Source: CAZMXI01 sp964570205 (lineage in GTDB: Bacteria; Planctomycetota; Phycisphaerae; Tepidisphaerales; Tepidisphaeraceae). From it: DNA of 40,680 nt. The notes under the pieces were generated by a model. The model was not told the DNA's origin, made no database searches, and worked only from the letters and a program-made list of their open reading frames with translations. The position numbers and the translations under genes are program-made. Shown piece by piece: positions 14,778 through 24,121 of the stretch (position 1 is the stretch's first letter; each line of letters starts with the position of its first letter). The stretch covers positions 1-40,680 of the forward strand of contig CAZMXI010000013.1 of assembly GCA_964570205.1 (NCBI GenBank). Direction: 5' to 3'.

Positions 14778-17700
14778 GCGAGCAGTCGCGGACATGGACG
14801 CCGGAACAGCGGGATGCCATCGCACATTCGGGGTCGAGCCTCCTGGTATCCGCGGCGGCCGGGTCAGGGAAGACATCGGTGCTCACCGAGCGGTGCGTTC
14901 ATCTGGTGTGCGACGCCGAGCGGCGGTGCCACATCAGCCAGCTTCTGGTGGTGACTTTCACAGAGGCGGCCGCAGGGGAAATGAGGTCGCGCATCGAGAC
15001 GGCGCTTCGGGAACGGGCAAGACGAACCGCGGATGACGTGCATATCAGGCGGCAGCTCGCGCTGGTGGAGCACGCAAGCATCAGCACGCTTCACGGCTTC
15101 TGCAATCGGCTGCTGCGGCAGCATTTTCACCGGCTGGGGCTGGATCCGGGGTTCCGCGTGCTGGACGGCGACGAGGCCGCCCTGCTACGGCTGGAGCTGG
15201 TGCGCGAGCTGTTTACGGAGCATTATGATCAGGAGCCAACGGGCGAGTTTGAGCGGTTCATCGACGCTTACGGCGATGGAGATGATGAACGCCTCATGCA
15301 GCAGGCGGTGTCGGTGTACGAACTGCTGCGAAGCCTCGTTGATCCGACGGGCTGGATGAAGTCGGCCGAGGGCCGCATATCGGATGCAATGCGCAATCCG
15401 CTGGAGGAAAGCGAACTGGGACGAGAGTATCTGGCGGTTATCCGCGGGGGTCTGGAAGACCTGGCGCGCGACTGCCAGACGATCCGGCAGTCGGTGGCGC
15501 GGATGGGCATGCAGCCGTACATCCACTACGTGGATTACTTGCTGCAAATCGCCTCAGAATGGGCCCGGCTGCTGGATGAGCGGGGATACGATGCGTTGGT
15601 GCGGGCGGCACGGGAGCTGGAGCTGCAACGACTGCCGACGGTGCCGGGCTCGGTGGCGGGCAAGGACATCGCGATGGGGCACGTCAGGCGGGCGCAGGAG
15701 CAGTTCAAGAAAGGCGCCTTGATCGATGGGCTGAGATTCTCGGCGGCCGAGTGGCAGCAGGGGCTGACGTCGATCCTGCCGCACGTGCGCACCTTTCTTG
15801 GACTGCTGGAGGAGTTCGGCCGGCGGTATCGCAAGCAGAAGGACGCCCTGCGGGCGCTGGACTTCTCGGATCTCGAGCGGTACGCCCTGATGCTGCTGGC
15901 CGAGGGGCGCGGGGGGCGGCTTGCGCCGTCGCCGGTGTCGCGGCTGCTGCACCGACAGTATCAGCATGTCCTGGTGGACGAGTACCAGGACATCAACGAG
16001 CTTCAGGATGCGATCCTGCGGCTGGCAAGCCGCGAATGCATCGCCAGCCGACATGATGCAGCGCCGAATCTGTTCTGTGTCGGGGATGTCAAGCAGAGCA
16101 TCTATGGCTTCCGGCTGGCCGAGCCAACCCTGTTTCTGGAGCGGGACCGCCGGTTCCGGTCTGGCGAGTCCCACGGGCGGGTCATTGACCTCCAAGCGAA
16201 CTTCCGCAGCCGCGGGCCGCTGCTGGAGACCATCAACCTGGTATTCCAGCGGCTGATGACCCGGACGGCGGTGGATATCGAGTATGACCAGTCGCAACGG
16301 CTGCATCCAAGGGCCGCATTCCCGCCAATGGAGGGACCGCGGTGTTTCGCGGGAGCGCCGGTGGAGTTGCATTACCTGCCGGCCAAGCTGGAGACGCCAG
16401 GCGACGATGAGGATGATGGTGAGTTGGAACTCGAGCGGGCGGAGCGGGAGGCGGTGTTGATCGCCGGGCGCATCCACCAGTTGATGGGCGGGGACGGGCA
16501 CGAGCGAATGCTGGTTACCGATCGCGGAGCCGAGGGCCGGCCAGTGTATCGGCTGATCGAGTACCGGGACATGGTGATCCTGCTGCGTTCGATGCGCTAT
16601 CATGCCGAAGAGTTCGCGGATGTCTTGCGGCAGCGGGGCATCCCGGTGCACAACAGCGGAGGCGGCGGTTTCTTCGACTCGATGGAGGTGCGGGACATCC
16701 TGTCCCTGCTGAAGTTGCTGGATAACCAGCGACAGGACATCCCGCTGGCCGCGGTGCTGCGGAGCCCGCTGGCGTCGCTGCCGCAGCCGGAAGACTGCCT
16801 TGCACGCATCCGGGTGGCGTATCCGCGCGATGTGCCGTTCCACGAGGCGGTGGTGCGATATGCGACGGAGAAGGACGATGACCTGGCGGCGAAACTGCGG
16901 GATCTCCTTGGGGATCTGCGGCGGTGGCGCGAGATGGCGCGGCAGCGACCGATCGATGAGTTGATCTGGACCCTCTACGAAGAAACGGGATTTCGCGCGT
17001 TCTGCAGCGGGCTGGCCAGCGGGCAGCAGCGGTGCGCGAACCTCATCCACCTTCACGAGCGCGCCAGGCAGTTTGGGCGGTTCTCGCGGCAGGGGCTGTA
17101 TCGGTTCAATCGATTTCTAGAGAACCTGGGGCAGGAGGTGGACACAGCGCCTGCCTCGCACCTGAGCGAAGCCGAAGATGTGGTGCGTATACTCTCCGTC
17201 CACAAGTCGAAGGGGCTGGAGTTTCCGGTGGTGATCCTGCCGGAACTGGGCAAGAAGATCAACCTGGGCGGATGCGGCGGGCGCATCGTGGCCGATCGCC
17301 GGTCCGGTTTGGGCTTGGTGGCCATCGACCAGGACAAGCGCATCCGATATCCATCCCTGGCGTCATCCCTGGTGAGCGATCGGCTGCGGCGAGCAGCGAT
17401 GGCCGAGGAAATGCGGATTCTGTATGTGGCGATGACCCGCGCCAGGGAACACCTGATTCTGGTCGGCACGTGCGCGGCGGACTCCCGGGAAATGTGGGAG
17501 CATAAATGGGCGGATCACGCCGGCGTTCTGCCGCCAGATCGGGTGTTGGGTGCGCGCAGCATGCTCGACTGGCTCGGCCCCGTGGCGGCGATGATCGAGA
17601 CATCGCACCCAACTGCCATGCGCATTCACGAACATCCCCCGGAGGAAATCCAGCAGTGGGTCTCGGCGAACGATGGTCCCAATACGGACGGCGGCATTCC

Positions 17701-18463
17701 CGAGGCTCTCGCAGCCCTTGAGCCGCTGAGGCCGCCGCCAGCACAGGATGCCATAGCCGACCGGATCATCGCCCATCTGACGGCCGCATACCCGCACGGG
17801 GCATTCTGCTCGCTGGAGGCTTCGCGCACCGTTACGGATTTGGCCAAACCTCAGAAGCCGGAACCCGCCGCAACTGCCGCAGACGAGAAGTCAGATGCAT
17901 CCGTCGAGGTCGTCGCGCTCCCGCGGTGCATGGCCGACGCCGGCGCGATCGCGCCGACCGAACGCGGGCTGGCGGCGCATATTCTGTTGCAGCATCTGGA
18001 TTTCTCTCGCCCGCGCAGCGCCGCCGGACCGGCCGACCAGTTGGACCGGCTGGTCGAATTGAAGATCCTCTCGCCCGCTCAGGCCCAAACCATCGATCTG
18101 GCAAGCATCGAATGGATGCTGGCAAGCGAGGTCGGGCAACTGCTGCGCCGTGCAGCCGGCCAGGTCATCCGTGAGTTGCCGCTGGGCTTCGCCGTGGCAG
18201 AAGTGCCCAGTGATGATCCGCTCGACCAGGTGATGGTGCGAGGGCGCATCGACGCACTTATTCCCGACGATCGTGGGTTTACCCTGGTGGACTACAAGAC
18301 CGACCACATCTCCCGCCAGGCGGTCACGCAGCGCGCCCAGGCATATCGGCCGCAGGTGGCCTTGTATCGCCATGCCATCGAGCGCATTACCGGCCGGCCC
18401 GTGCACACCGCTCACCTGGTGTTCCTGACACCGCGCAGGATCGTCACGATTCAAGGGCAGTAG
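14774..18463 (+). CDS. addA: ATP-dependent helicase/nuclease subunit A (AddA), UvrD/Rep superfamily
   Basis: A 1229-residue UvrD-like helicase with a C-terminal RecB nuclease; with AddB it processes DNA ends. Helicase motifs appear in order: Q-motif (TPEQRDAI, residue 9), Walker A (SAAAGSGKT, 26-34), Ia (VVTFTEAAAGEM), II (LVDEYQDIN), III (FCVGDVKQSIYGFRLAEP), IV (NFRSR), V (ILSVHKSKGLEFPVVILPEL) and VI (LYVAMTRAREHLILVG). The nuclease motif is intact (GRIDALIPDDRGFTLVDYKTD; D1173, K1175), in contrast to the altered motif in AddB. It ends VFLTPRRIVTIQGQ, the normal end of the family. A hairpin shared with the convergent DUF1080 gene lies just after the stop. Confidence 0.95.
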   Translation: MSEQSRTWTPEQRDAIAHSGSSLLVSAAAGSGKTSVLTERCVHLVCDAERRCHISQLLVVTFTEAAAGEMRSRIETALRERARRTADDVHIRRQLALVEHASISTLHGFCNRLLRQHFHRLGLDPGFRVLDGDEAALLRLELVRELFTEHYDQEPTGEFERFIDAYGDGDDERLMQQAVSVYELLRSLVDPTGWMKSAEGRISDAMRNPLEESELGREYLAVIRGGLEDLARDCQTIRQSVARMGMQPYIHYVDYLLQIASEWARLLDERGYDALVRAARELELQRLPTVPGSVAGKDIAMGHVRRAQEQFKKGALIDGLRFSAAEWQQGLTSILPHVRTFLGLLEEFGRRYRKQKDALRALDFSDLERYALMLLAEGRGGRLAPSPVSRLLHRQYQHVLVDEYQDINELQDAILRLASRECIASRHDAAPNLFCVGDVKQSIYGFRLAEPTLFLERDRRFRSGESHGRVIDLQANFRSRGPLLETINLVFQRLMTRTAVDIEYDQSQRLHPRAAFPPMEGPRCFAGAPVELHYLPAKLETPGDDEDDGELELERAEREAVLIAGRIHQLMGGDGHERMLVTDRGAEGRPVYRLIEYRDMVILLRSMRYHAEEFADVLRQRGIPVHNSGGGGFFDSMEVRDILSLLKLLDNQRQDIPLAAVLRSPLASLPQPEDCLARIRVAYPRDVPFHEAVVRYATEKDDDLAAKLRDLLGDLRRWREMARQRPIDELIWTLYEETGFRAFCSGLASGQQRCANLIHLHERARQFGRFSRQGLYRFNRFLENLGQEVDTAPASHLSEAEDVVRILSVHKSKGLEFPVVILPELGKKINLGGCGGRIVADRRSGLGLVAIDQDKRIRYPSLASSLVSDRLRRAAMAEEMRILYVAMTRAREHLILVGTCAADSREMWEHKWADHAGVLPPDRVLGARSMLDWLGPVAAMIETSHPTAMRIHEHPPEEIQQWVSANDGPNTDGGIPEALAALEPLRPPPAQDAIADRIIAHLTAAYPHGAFCSLEASRTVTDLAKPQKPEPAATAADEKSDASVEVVALPRCMADAGAIAPTERGLAAHILLQHLDFSRPRSAAGPADQLDRLVELKILSPAQAQTIDLASIEWMLASEVGQLLRRAAGQVIRELPLGFAVAEVPSDDPLDQVMVRGRIDALIPDDRGFTLVDYKTDHISRQAVTQRAQAYRPQVALYRHAIERITGRPVHTAHLVFLTPRRIVTIQGQ

Positions 18464-18474
18464 GCTCAGCCGAC

Positions 18475-18504
18475 AAAAAGCCCCGGAAGATTGCCTCCCG
18501 GGGC
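18475..18504 (-). terminator. Rho-independent terminator of the DUF1080 gene
   Basis: On the minus strand a GC-rich stem (GCCCCGG with CCGGGGC, plus-strand 18480-18486 and 18498-18504; 11-base loop) is followed by five T residues (complement of 18475-18479). It lies 30 bases after the DUF1080 stop codon. For addA, on the plus strand, the hairpin follows the stop codon by 16 bases but no T-run follows. Confidence 0.75.
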
Positions 18505-18534
18505 CCGACGAATGCCACCTGATGTGCCGAAAGA

Positions 18535-19503
18535 CTACTTCTTCTCCACGATCCAGATATTGCGGAAGAGAACCGGGTTGCCGTGGTCCTGAAGATAGAG
18601 CGGACCGGCTGAGCCGTCTTCCTTGCCGCTCTTCGGGCCGCCGGGAGTGGGGCCTTTCATTTCCAGCTTGTCCTGAATCACCACGCCGTTGTGCTTGACG
18701 GTGATCACGGCATTCTTGACCTTCTGGCCGTTCTCAAACCGAGCGGCCGTGAAGTCAATATCATAGGTTTGCCACTGGAGCGGCGGCAGGCACATGTTCA
18801 CCAGTGGCTTGCCCATCGTGTAGATGCCGCCGCACTCGTTGTTCTCGCCCTTGAGGCCGAACGAATCGAGCACCTGGATTTCATACCGGCCCTGAGGATA
18901 AACCCCGCTGTTGGCGCGGCCCTGGCCATTGGCCTTCGGCATGAACGGAAGGATGAATTCCAGATGGAGCGCGAAATCCTGGAACTCCTGCTTCGTCTGG
19001 GTGCCGCCGCCAACTTGAACGCTGAGCAACCCGCGTTCGTCAACTTTGAACTTGGTCCACTTGCCGGCGTCATCCGGGCCGGAGAAAAGCACGATCGCGC
19101 CCGCCGGTGGCTTGGCGCCCAGCGTGGGGCTCTCTCGAACCACCCGTTCAAGCGACGCCGCGCCCATCTTCATCTTGCCGTCGGCAATCGTGATCTGGTT
19201 GCCAAACTTGACCTGATCGCCCTCTCTTGCCCCGTCCATCTCCTTCTTGCCCTTCAGATCCCACCCAGCGCCCGGCAATCCACCCTCGAAGATCACCGCG
19301 CGGAACTTGCCATCGCCCAGGGCAATCACCTGAACACCCGCTTTCTCGCCCTTATACTCGCCCTGAACCTTGTAGTCCGGTCCGGCCTGCTGCACCGTGA
19401 CGTACGCCGCAGGCTTGGGACTGTCGGCAGCCATCAGGTCGGCGCCCGTGACGGCCGCGGTGGCCCCAAACAACGCCGCAAATGCCCATTTACGCAATCT
19501 CAT
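18535..19503 (-). CDS. Secreted DUF1080 protein (3-keto-disaccharide hydrolase-like domain)
   Basis: A 322-residue exported protein (signal MRLRKWAFAALFGATAAVTG). The start is supported by CAGGAG 10 bases upstream. The N-terminal 130 residues are a planctomycete-type preamble with no recognised domain (YKVQGEYKGEKAGVQVIALG). The C-terminal 180 residues are a concanavalin-like DUF1080 sandwich: IVLFSGPDDAGKW, then RANSGVYPQGRYEIQVLDSF, then NVxAV-equivalent strands ending VLFRNIWIVEKK. Some members of this family hydrolyse 3-keto-glycosides made by oxidoreductases, others have no known activity, so function here is open. The gene stands alone between the suf operon and addA, with its own terminator. 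Confidence 0.88.
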   Translation of the reverse strand: MRLRKWAFAALFGATAAVTGADLMAADSPKPAAYVTVQQAGPDYKVQGEYKGEKAGVQVIALGDGKFRAVIFEGGLPGAGWDLKGKKEMDGAREGDQVKFGNQITIADGKMKMGAASLERVVRESPTLGAKPPAGAIVLFSGPDDAGKWTKFKVDERGLLSVQVGGGTQTKQEFQDFALHLEFILPFMPKANGQGRANSGVYPQGRYEIQVLDSFGLKGENNECGGIYTMGKPLVNMCLPPLQWQTYDIDFTAARFENGQKVKNAVITVKHNGVVIQDKLEMKGPTPGGPKSGKEDGSAGPLYLQDHGNPVLFRNIWIVEKK

Positions 19504-19619
19504 CTCCGGAAACTCCTGTTCTATAAGTTGTCATACTGTCCGCGGTGCCGCGGGATCATCCCTCCATACAACCGACCAGAGATTTGGTTGCAGAATGGCT
19601 GCTGTGACCCAGGGCAATT

Positions 19620-20078
19620 TCAAAGGCCCAGTTCCAATGCTGCCGCTTCGGACATCATGTCCCGGGCCCACTGGGGATCCCAGACCAGCTCAACCTGGGC
19701 GCTCTTGACCTCAGGGATGTTCTCGATGACCGATTCCACCATGGGCGGGAGCGTGCCGGCGACGGGGCACCCGGGCGCGGTGAGGGTCATGCGGACCTTG
19801 ACGCGGTTCTCCGGATCAATGTCAATAGTGTAGACCAAACCCAGGTCATAGATGTTGACCGGAAGCTCCGGGTCATAGACGGTCCGCATGGCGTCAATGA
19901 CCTTCTGTTCCAGGGCCCTGCGGTCCTCGGGCAGGTCTGGGCGAATGCCACGGTTGACGTGCGATATCTGGGCAAGCGTGGGTGCCGACGAAAGGCCGTC
20001 CCGACGTAACTGCTGTGCCCTGGAGTAGTTAGACACAACATCGAGGCTGATGTTCTTCCTGGCCGGTTGTTCGCTCAT
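19620..20078 (-). CDS. sufT: SufT-like Fe-S cluster carrier/maturation factor (DUF59, MIP18 family)
   Basis: A 152-residue protein. The DUF59 core runs from about residue 55 (LEQKVIDAMRTVYDPELPVN, IYDLGLVYTIDID) to the signature MTLTAPGCPVAGTLP, whose Cys is the conserved reactive residue. It ends with VELVWDPQWARDMMSEAA, as in most SufT proteins. The roughly 50-residue N-terminal extension matches nothing I know. SufT helps deliver Fe-S clusters from the SUF machinery to target proteins. The gene is last in the suf operon, 15 bases after the sufS-sufE stop, with AGGA before its ATG. Confidence 0.9.
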   Translation of the reverse strand: MSEQPARKNISLDVVSNYSRAQQLRRDGLSSAPTLAQISHVNRGIRPDLPEDRRALEQKVIDAMRTVYDPELPVNIYDLGLVYTIDIDPENRVKVRMTLTAPGCPVAGTLPPMVESVIENIPEVKSAQVELVWDPQWARDMMSEAAALELGL

Positions 20079-20093
20079 AGGGCCGATCCTGAC

Positions 20094-21950
20094 TCAGTGT
20101 CCCCGGAGCGGGCAGCGGCCATCGCAGCACTGCATGCCCCGGCTGATGTCCGCAGCAAGGGCGCGGATACGTTTGACCATGCCATGCAGGCCGTTACGCC
20201 GGGTCACGCTCAGGTGCTGGTCAAGGCCAAGTCGCTTGAAGAAGCTCTCGATGTCAAATGCGAGAATCTCACGGGCCTGCTGGCCGGAAAACAGCTTCTG
20301 CAGGATGGCGATCAGGCCCCTGACGATATTCGCGTCGCTGTCGGCAAGAAAATCGAGCACATCCGCGGTTCCCGGTCGAACGTGGGCCGAAATATGGACG
20401 GTGCTCTGGCAACCGTGCACGAGATTGGCCTCGGTCTTCATGGCCGGAGGCATGTAGGGAAGGCTCTCGCCCAACTCGATGATGTACTGATAACGGGCGG
20501 GCCAATCCCCGAGGAACTCAAACGCATCGGCAAGTTCACCGGCGACGGCCAGCGGCGATGGACCGGCGGCCTCGGGAAAATCGGCTTTGACCTCGGGGCA
20601 GATCAACTCGCGGCACGTCGGCCCGCCGGCCACCTGTTGAAGCGCCTCGACCAGGCGGTCCACCTCGTTGCGCGTGTTATAGACCGCGAAGGAAGCGCGG
20701 GCCGTGCCCTTGATGTTGAAGCGGTCCATGAGGGGCTGGCAGCAATGGTGACCGGTCCGGACAGCAATGCCCTCGATGTCGAGCTTCAGACCGACATCCT
20801 GGGCAGCGATGGGCGGGTTTTCGAACACGAACGAAATCACCGCCCCTTTATGGCGGGCCGTCCCGATGACGCGTAGACCGGGCACGGCCTGGATGCGCTC
20901 CGTGGCGTAGGAAAGCAGATGCGTTTCATGCAGGGCGATCTTCTCAGGCCCGACCGCAACCACGTAATCCAGCGCCTCGCCGAGGCCAATGGCGCCGGCG
21001 ATGTGAGGCGTGCCGGCCTCGAACCTGTGCGGCGGGTCGGCATACATGGTCCTCTCGAAGCTGACCGCCGCGATCATGTCGCCGCCGCCCTGGTACGGAG
21101 GCATGGATTCCAGAAACGCATGTTTGCCGTAGAGCACGCCGATGCCGGTGGGGCCGAAGACCTTGTGCCCGCTGAAGGCATAGAAGTCGCAATCGAGGTC
21201 TCGGACGTCGGTCCTGCCGTGGGCAACCCATTGGGCGCCATCGATGAGCACCGGAACGCCCTGCGCATGCGCTATCTTGATGATCTGTTTGACGGGGTTG
21301 ATCGTGCCCAGCGCATTGGAGGTGTGCAGGACGGTGACGAGCTTCGTGCGGGCGTTCAACAGCTTCTCGTACTCGTCAAGCAGCAGTTCCCCGGCGTCGT
21401 TGATGGGGATCACGCGCAGACGCGCCCCGGTCTGCTCGCACAGGAGTTGCCAGGGGACGATGTTGGAGTGGTGCTCCATCGCCGAAAGAACAATCTCATC
21501 CCCCTCGCGGATGGTCTTTCGACCGAATGTGCCGGCAACGAGGTTGATGCTGTCTGTGGCGCCTCGGGTGAAGATGATTTCCTGGGGCCTCGCGGCGTTG
21601 AGAAACCGCTGCACCTTGCGACGGGCTTCTTCAAAGAGGGCCGTGGCCTGCTCGCTCAGCGTGTACACGCCACGGTGGATATTGGCGTTCTGGTCGCGGT
21701 AGTACCGATCCATCGCCTCGATGACCTGGCGCGGCTTCTGGGTGGTCGCGGCATTGTCGAGATAGACGAGTTCCTTGCCGTGCACCTTCTGGCGAAGTAT
21801 CGGGAAATCGGCGCGGATCGCCTGGACGTCGAACGGGCGCGGGGACGGCGACAGAGATTCCGGCAACTCGGGCGCGAGGCCTCTGCTCAGCCCCGCGGCC
21901 AGCGGGCCGCCCAATGCTTCCGGCAACGTCTCAAAGCGCGGCTTCGTCAT
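20094..21950 (-). CDS. sufS: SufS-SufE fusion: cysteine desulfurase plus sulfur acceptor
   Basis: A 618-residue protein joining two SUF steps. Residues 40-450 are a class V aminotransferase-type cysteine desulfurase: LVYLDNAATTQKPRQVIEAM, IFTRGATDSINLVA, AMEHHSNIVPW, the pyridoxal-phosphate lysine K263 in FSGHKVFGPTGIG, and the catalytic C403 in RTGHHCCQP, followed by a second Cys. Residues about 480-618 are SufE (YQYIIELGESLPYMP; acceptor C514 in VHGCQSTV). Normally the two are separate proteins and the persulfide passes from SufS to SufE; the fusion makes the transfer intramolecular. The start at 21950 (MTKPRFETLPEALG) is preferred to 22037. It overlaps the sufD 3' end by 20 bases, implying coupling. 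QWVAHG replaces the usual QAVPH of the family. Confidence 0.93.
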   Translation of the reverse strand: MTKPRFETLPEALGGPLAAGLSRGLAPELPESLSPSPRPFDVQAIRADFPILRQKVHGKELVYLDNAATTQKPRQVIEAMDRYYRDQNANIHRGVYTLSEQATALFEEARRKVQRFLNAARPQEIIFTRGATDSINLVAGTFGRKTIREGDEIVLSAMEHHSNIVPWQLLCEQTGARLRVIPINDAGELLLDEYEKLLNARTKLVTVLHTSNALGTINPVKQIIKIAHAQGVPVLIDGAQWVAHGRTDVRDLDCDFYAFSGHKVFGPTGIGVLYGKHAFLESMPPYQGGGDMIAAVSFERTMYADPPHRFEAGTPHIAGAIGLGEALDYVVAVGPEKIALHETHLLSYATERIQAVPGLRVIGTARHKGAVISFVFENPPIAAQDVGLKLDIEGIAVRTGHHCCQPLMDRFNIKGTARASFAVYNTRNEVDRLVEALQQVAGGPTCRELICPEVKADFPEAAGPSPLAVAGELADAFEFLGDWPARYQYIIELGESLPYMPPAMKTEANLVHGCQSTVHISAHVRPGTADVLDFLADSDANIVRGLIAILQKLFSGQQAREILAFDIESFFKRLGLDQHLSVTRRNGLHGMVKRIRALAADISRGMQCCDGRCPLRGH

Positions 21951-23298
21951 GTTGTGCCAGGTCCGTAATCCGCAAATCGAGCGGCAGTCCGTGCTGGGCG
22001 GCCATGAAGTCTTCCAGACGCCGGCGCACCGGCTCAACCTTGATCCGCCGCGTTACATCCGCGGCAAAGGCATACGTGAGCAAGTGCCGGGCCGCATCCA
22101 GCGAAACCCCGCGGGATCGCAGGTAAAACACCATTTCTTCGTCCACCGGGCCGATCGTCGAGCCGTGCGTGCACTTGACGTCGTCGGCATAGATCTCCAA
22201 AGCCGGCTGCGAGAGCATCTTCGCATCATCCGACAGCAGCAGCGACTTGCTCGTCTGCTTCGAGTCGGTCTTCTGGGCGTCCTTCTGCACGAAGATCTTA
22301 CCCTTAAACACGCCCGTCGCACGTCCGTCAAGCACGTGTTTGTACAACTCGTGGCTGGGGCAGTTCGGCTTCTCGTGGTGCAGCAGGGTGTGATTGTCAA
22401 CATGCTGCGAGCCGCCGATGACCACAAGGCCGTTCAGAGTGGCGTCAGCGCCCTCGCCGTTCATCATCACAGCCAGATCATTCCGCGTGATGCGCCCGCC
22501 GAGCGATGCGGCATGAGAGACAAACACCGCCGACCGGCCGAGCTCAACGTGCGCATGGGCCAGATGGTACGCCTCCAGGGCTTCCTGCTGCAATTTGCAG
22601 TGATCGATGTGGCTGTTCTCGCCAATCACCATTTCAGTCACCGCGTTGGTGAAGTAGCTCCCGCGACCCTCGCCGACATAGCTTTCAACGATCGTGGCAA
22701 CGGAGCCATGCTCGGCCACAACCAGGACGCGCGGATGAGCAATCGAAGGCGTCGCGGAGGGAATCGCGATGAACAGCAGGTGAATCGGCCCATCGACGAC
22801 GCTGTTGCGGGCAACATGCACGTACGCGCCATCGCGGATGAAACCTGTATTCAGCGCTGCAAATGGGTGCCTTTCCGACTGGGCATAGCGCCCGAGATGC
22901 CGCCGAACCGTTGCGTCATCACGATCGGCCCACTCGGCCAGGCTGCCGACCGTCAATCCGCCAGGCAGCTTCCCGGTGCGCGAGAGGGACGGAGAGAAAT
23001 GGCCGTTCACGAAGACCAGCTCGACGGCCGCCTCTCTGCCGAAACTGAATTGCCCGGCAATGGGCCGACCCGCGTTGTCGTCGGGCTCTCCAGGAACGAA
23101 GTCAATCCGGCCAAGCTCGGAGACGTTTGTCGTACGCCATTCTTCATCATCGCGCGTGGGGATTCCCTGCCGCCGCCAATGCCCCAGCGCCTCGCGCCGA
23201 AGCTGTGCCAGCCAGTCGGCCCCCCCCGCCGGGGCAAAACGATCGAACCTCGCCGACTCGTCCAGCCTTGTATCGATGTCGCCAGCCACTTGCGTCAT
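21931..23298 (-). CDS. sufD: Fe-S cluster assembly protein SufD
   Basis: A 455-residue SufD, subunit of the SufBC2D scaffold where Fe-S clusters are built. It shows the long N-terminal helical part (WLAQLRREALGHWRRQGIPT with the typical RDDEEWRTTN) and then the right-handed beta-helix core. The C-terminal signature is clear: KIFVQKDAQKTDSKQTSKSL, LLSDDAKMLSQPALEIYADD, VKCTHGSTIGPVDEEMVFYL and LRSRGVSLDAARHLLTYAF. The conserved His in CTHGST takes part in the SufB-SufD interface site. It lies between sufC and sufS-sufE in the same direction, with GGAG upstream. Confidence 0.95.
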   Translation of the reverse strand: MTQVAGDIDTRLDESARFDRFAPAGGADWLAQLRREALGHWRRQGIPTRDDEEWRTTNVSELGRIDFVPGEPDDNAGRPIAGQFSFGREAAVELVFVNGHFSPSLSRTGKLPGGLTVGSLAEWADRDDATVRRHLGRYAQSERHPFAALNTGFIRDGAYVHVARNSVVDGPIHLLFIAIPSATPSIAHPRVLVVAEHGSVATIVESYVGEGRGSYFTNAVTEMVIGENSHIDHCKLQQEALEAYHLAHAHVELGRSAVFVSHAASLGGRITRNDLAVMMNGEGADATLNGLVVIGGSQHVDNHTLLHHEKPNCPSHELYKHVLDGRATGVFKGKIFVQKDAQKTDSKQTSKSLLLSDDAKMLSQPALEIYADDVKCTHGSTIGPVDEEMVFYLRSRGVSLDAARHLLTYAFAADVTRRIKVEPVRRRLEDFMAAQHGLPLDLRITDLAQHDEAAL

Positions 23299-23335
23299 GT
23301 CTCAATGCTCCAGGCATGGGCGCCTTGTCATGCGG

Positions 23336-24100
23336 TCAAACCGCGGCTGCCACTTCCTTCTCGACCCAATCGTAACCGCGGTCTTCGAGTTCCAGAGCCA
23401 GTTCCTTGCCGCCGCTCTTGGCAATGCGGCCGTCCAGCATCACGTGCACGAAGTCGGGCTGGATGTAGTTCAGCAGGCGCTGGTAGTGCGTGACGACGAC
23501 GATGGCCCGGTCCGGCTTCCGCAACGTGTTCGCCCCGCCGGCAACCGTTTTCAACGCGTCGATGTCCAGGCCGGAATCCGTTTCATCCATCAGCGCCAGC
23601 TTCGGGTCCATGACGGCCATCTGGAATATCTCGTTGCGCTTCTTCTCACCACCGGAAAATCCCTCATTCACAGCGCGGTTCATGAAGCTCTGATCCATGT
23701 GCAGGAGCTTCATCTTCTCCTTCACAAGCTTGATGAACTCCATGGCGTCCAGTTCCTTCTGGCCGCGATGCTTCCTCACGGCGTTGACCGCGGCCTTGAG
23801 GAAGTAGCTGGTGCTGACGCCGGGAATCTCGACTGGGTACTGAAACGCCAGAAAGACGCCCTCGCGGGCGCGTTCCTCGGTGGACAGCTCCAGCAGGTTC
23901 TCGCCGTTGTAGAGCACCGTCCCGTCGGTCACTTCGTAAGTCTCGCGGCCCATGAGAACCTGTGCCAGCGTGCTCTTGCCGGAGCCGTTCTTCCCCATGA
24001 TCGCGTGAACCTCGCCGGCGTTCACCGACAGGTTCAAGCCCTTGAGGATTTCACGGTCCTTGATCCCTGCGTGCAGATTGCGAATCTCTAGCATTGCCAT
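23336..24100 (-). CDS. sufC: Fe-S cluster assembly ATPase SufC
   Basis: A 254-residue ABC-type ATPase that drives the SufBCD scaffold. Visible motifs are Walker A (MGKNGSGKST, 35-44), the Q-loop (FLAFQYPVEIPGV), the signature NEGFSGGEKKRNEI, Walker B with the family's LMDETDSGLDIDALK, and the H-loop (VVVTHYQRLLNYI). No membrane segments are present, as expected for a soluble non-transport ABC protein. AAGGGA precedes the ATG. A second in-frame ATG two codons later is also possible. It sits 21 bases after sufB. Confidence 0.97.
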   Translation of the reverse strand: MAMLEIRNLHAGIKDREILKGLNLSVNAGEVHAIMGKNGSGKSTLAQVLMGRETYEVTDGTVLYNGENLLELSTEERAREGVFLAFQYPVEIPGVSTSYFLKAAVNAVRKHRGQKELDAMEFIKLVKEKMKLLHMDQSFMNRAVNEGFSGGEKKRNEIFQMAVMDPKLALMDETDSGLDIDALKTVAGGANTLRKPDRAIVVVTHYQRLLNYIQPDFVHVMLDGRIAKSGGKELALELEDRGYDWVEKEVAAAV

Positions 24101-24121
24101 GTTCGTCGTGTCCCTTGTCTT

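Noticed and set aside
15554..17056. Minus-strand frame of 500 codons opposite addA
   Set aside because: Antisense shadow; all helicase motifs are on the plus strand.
19540..19553. CCGCGG-TG-CCGCGG hairpin between sufT and the DUF1080 gene as a terminator
   Set aside because: The stem is short and no T-run follows on either strand, so it is not called.
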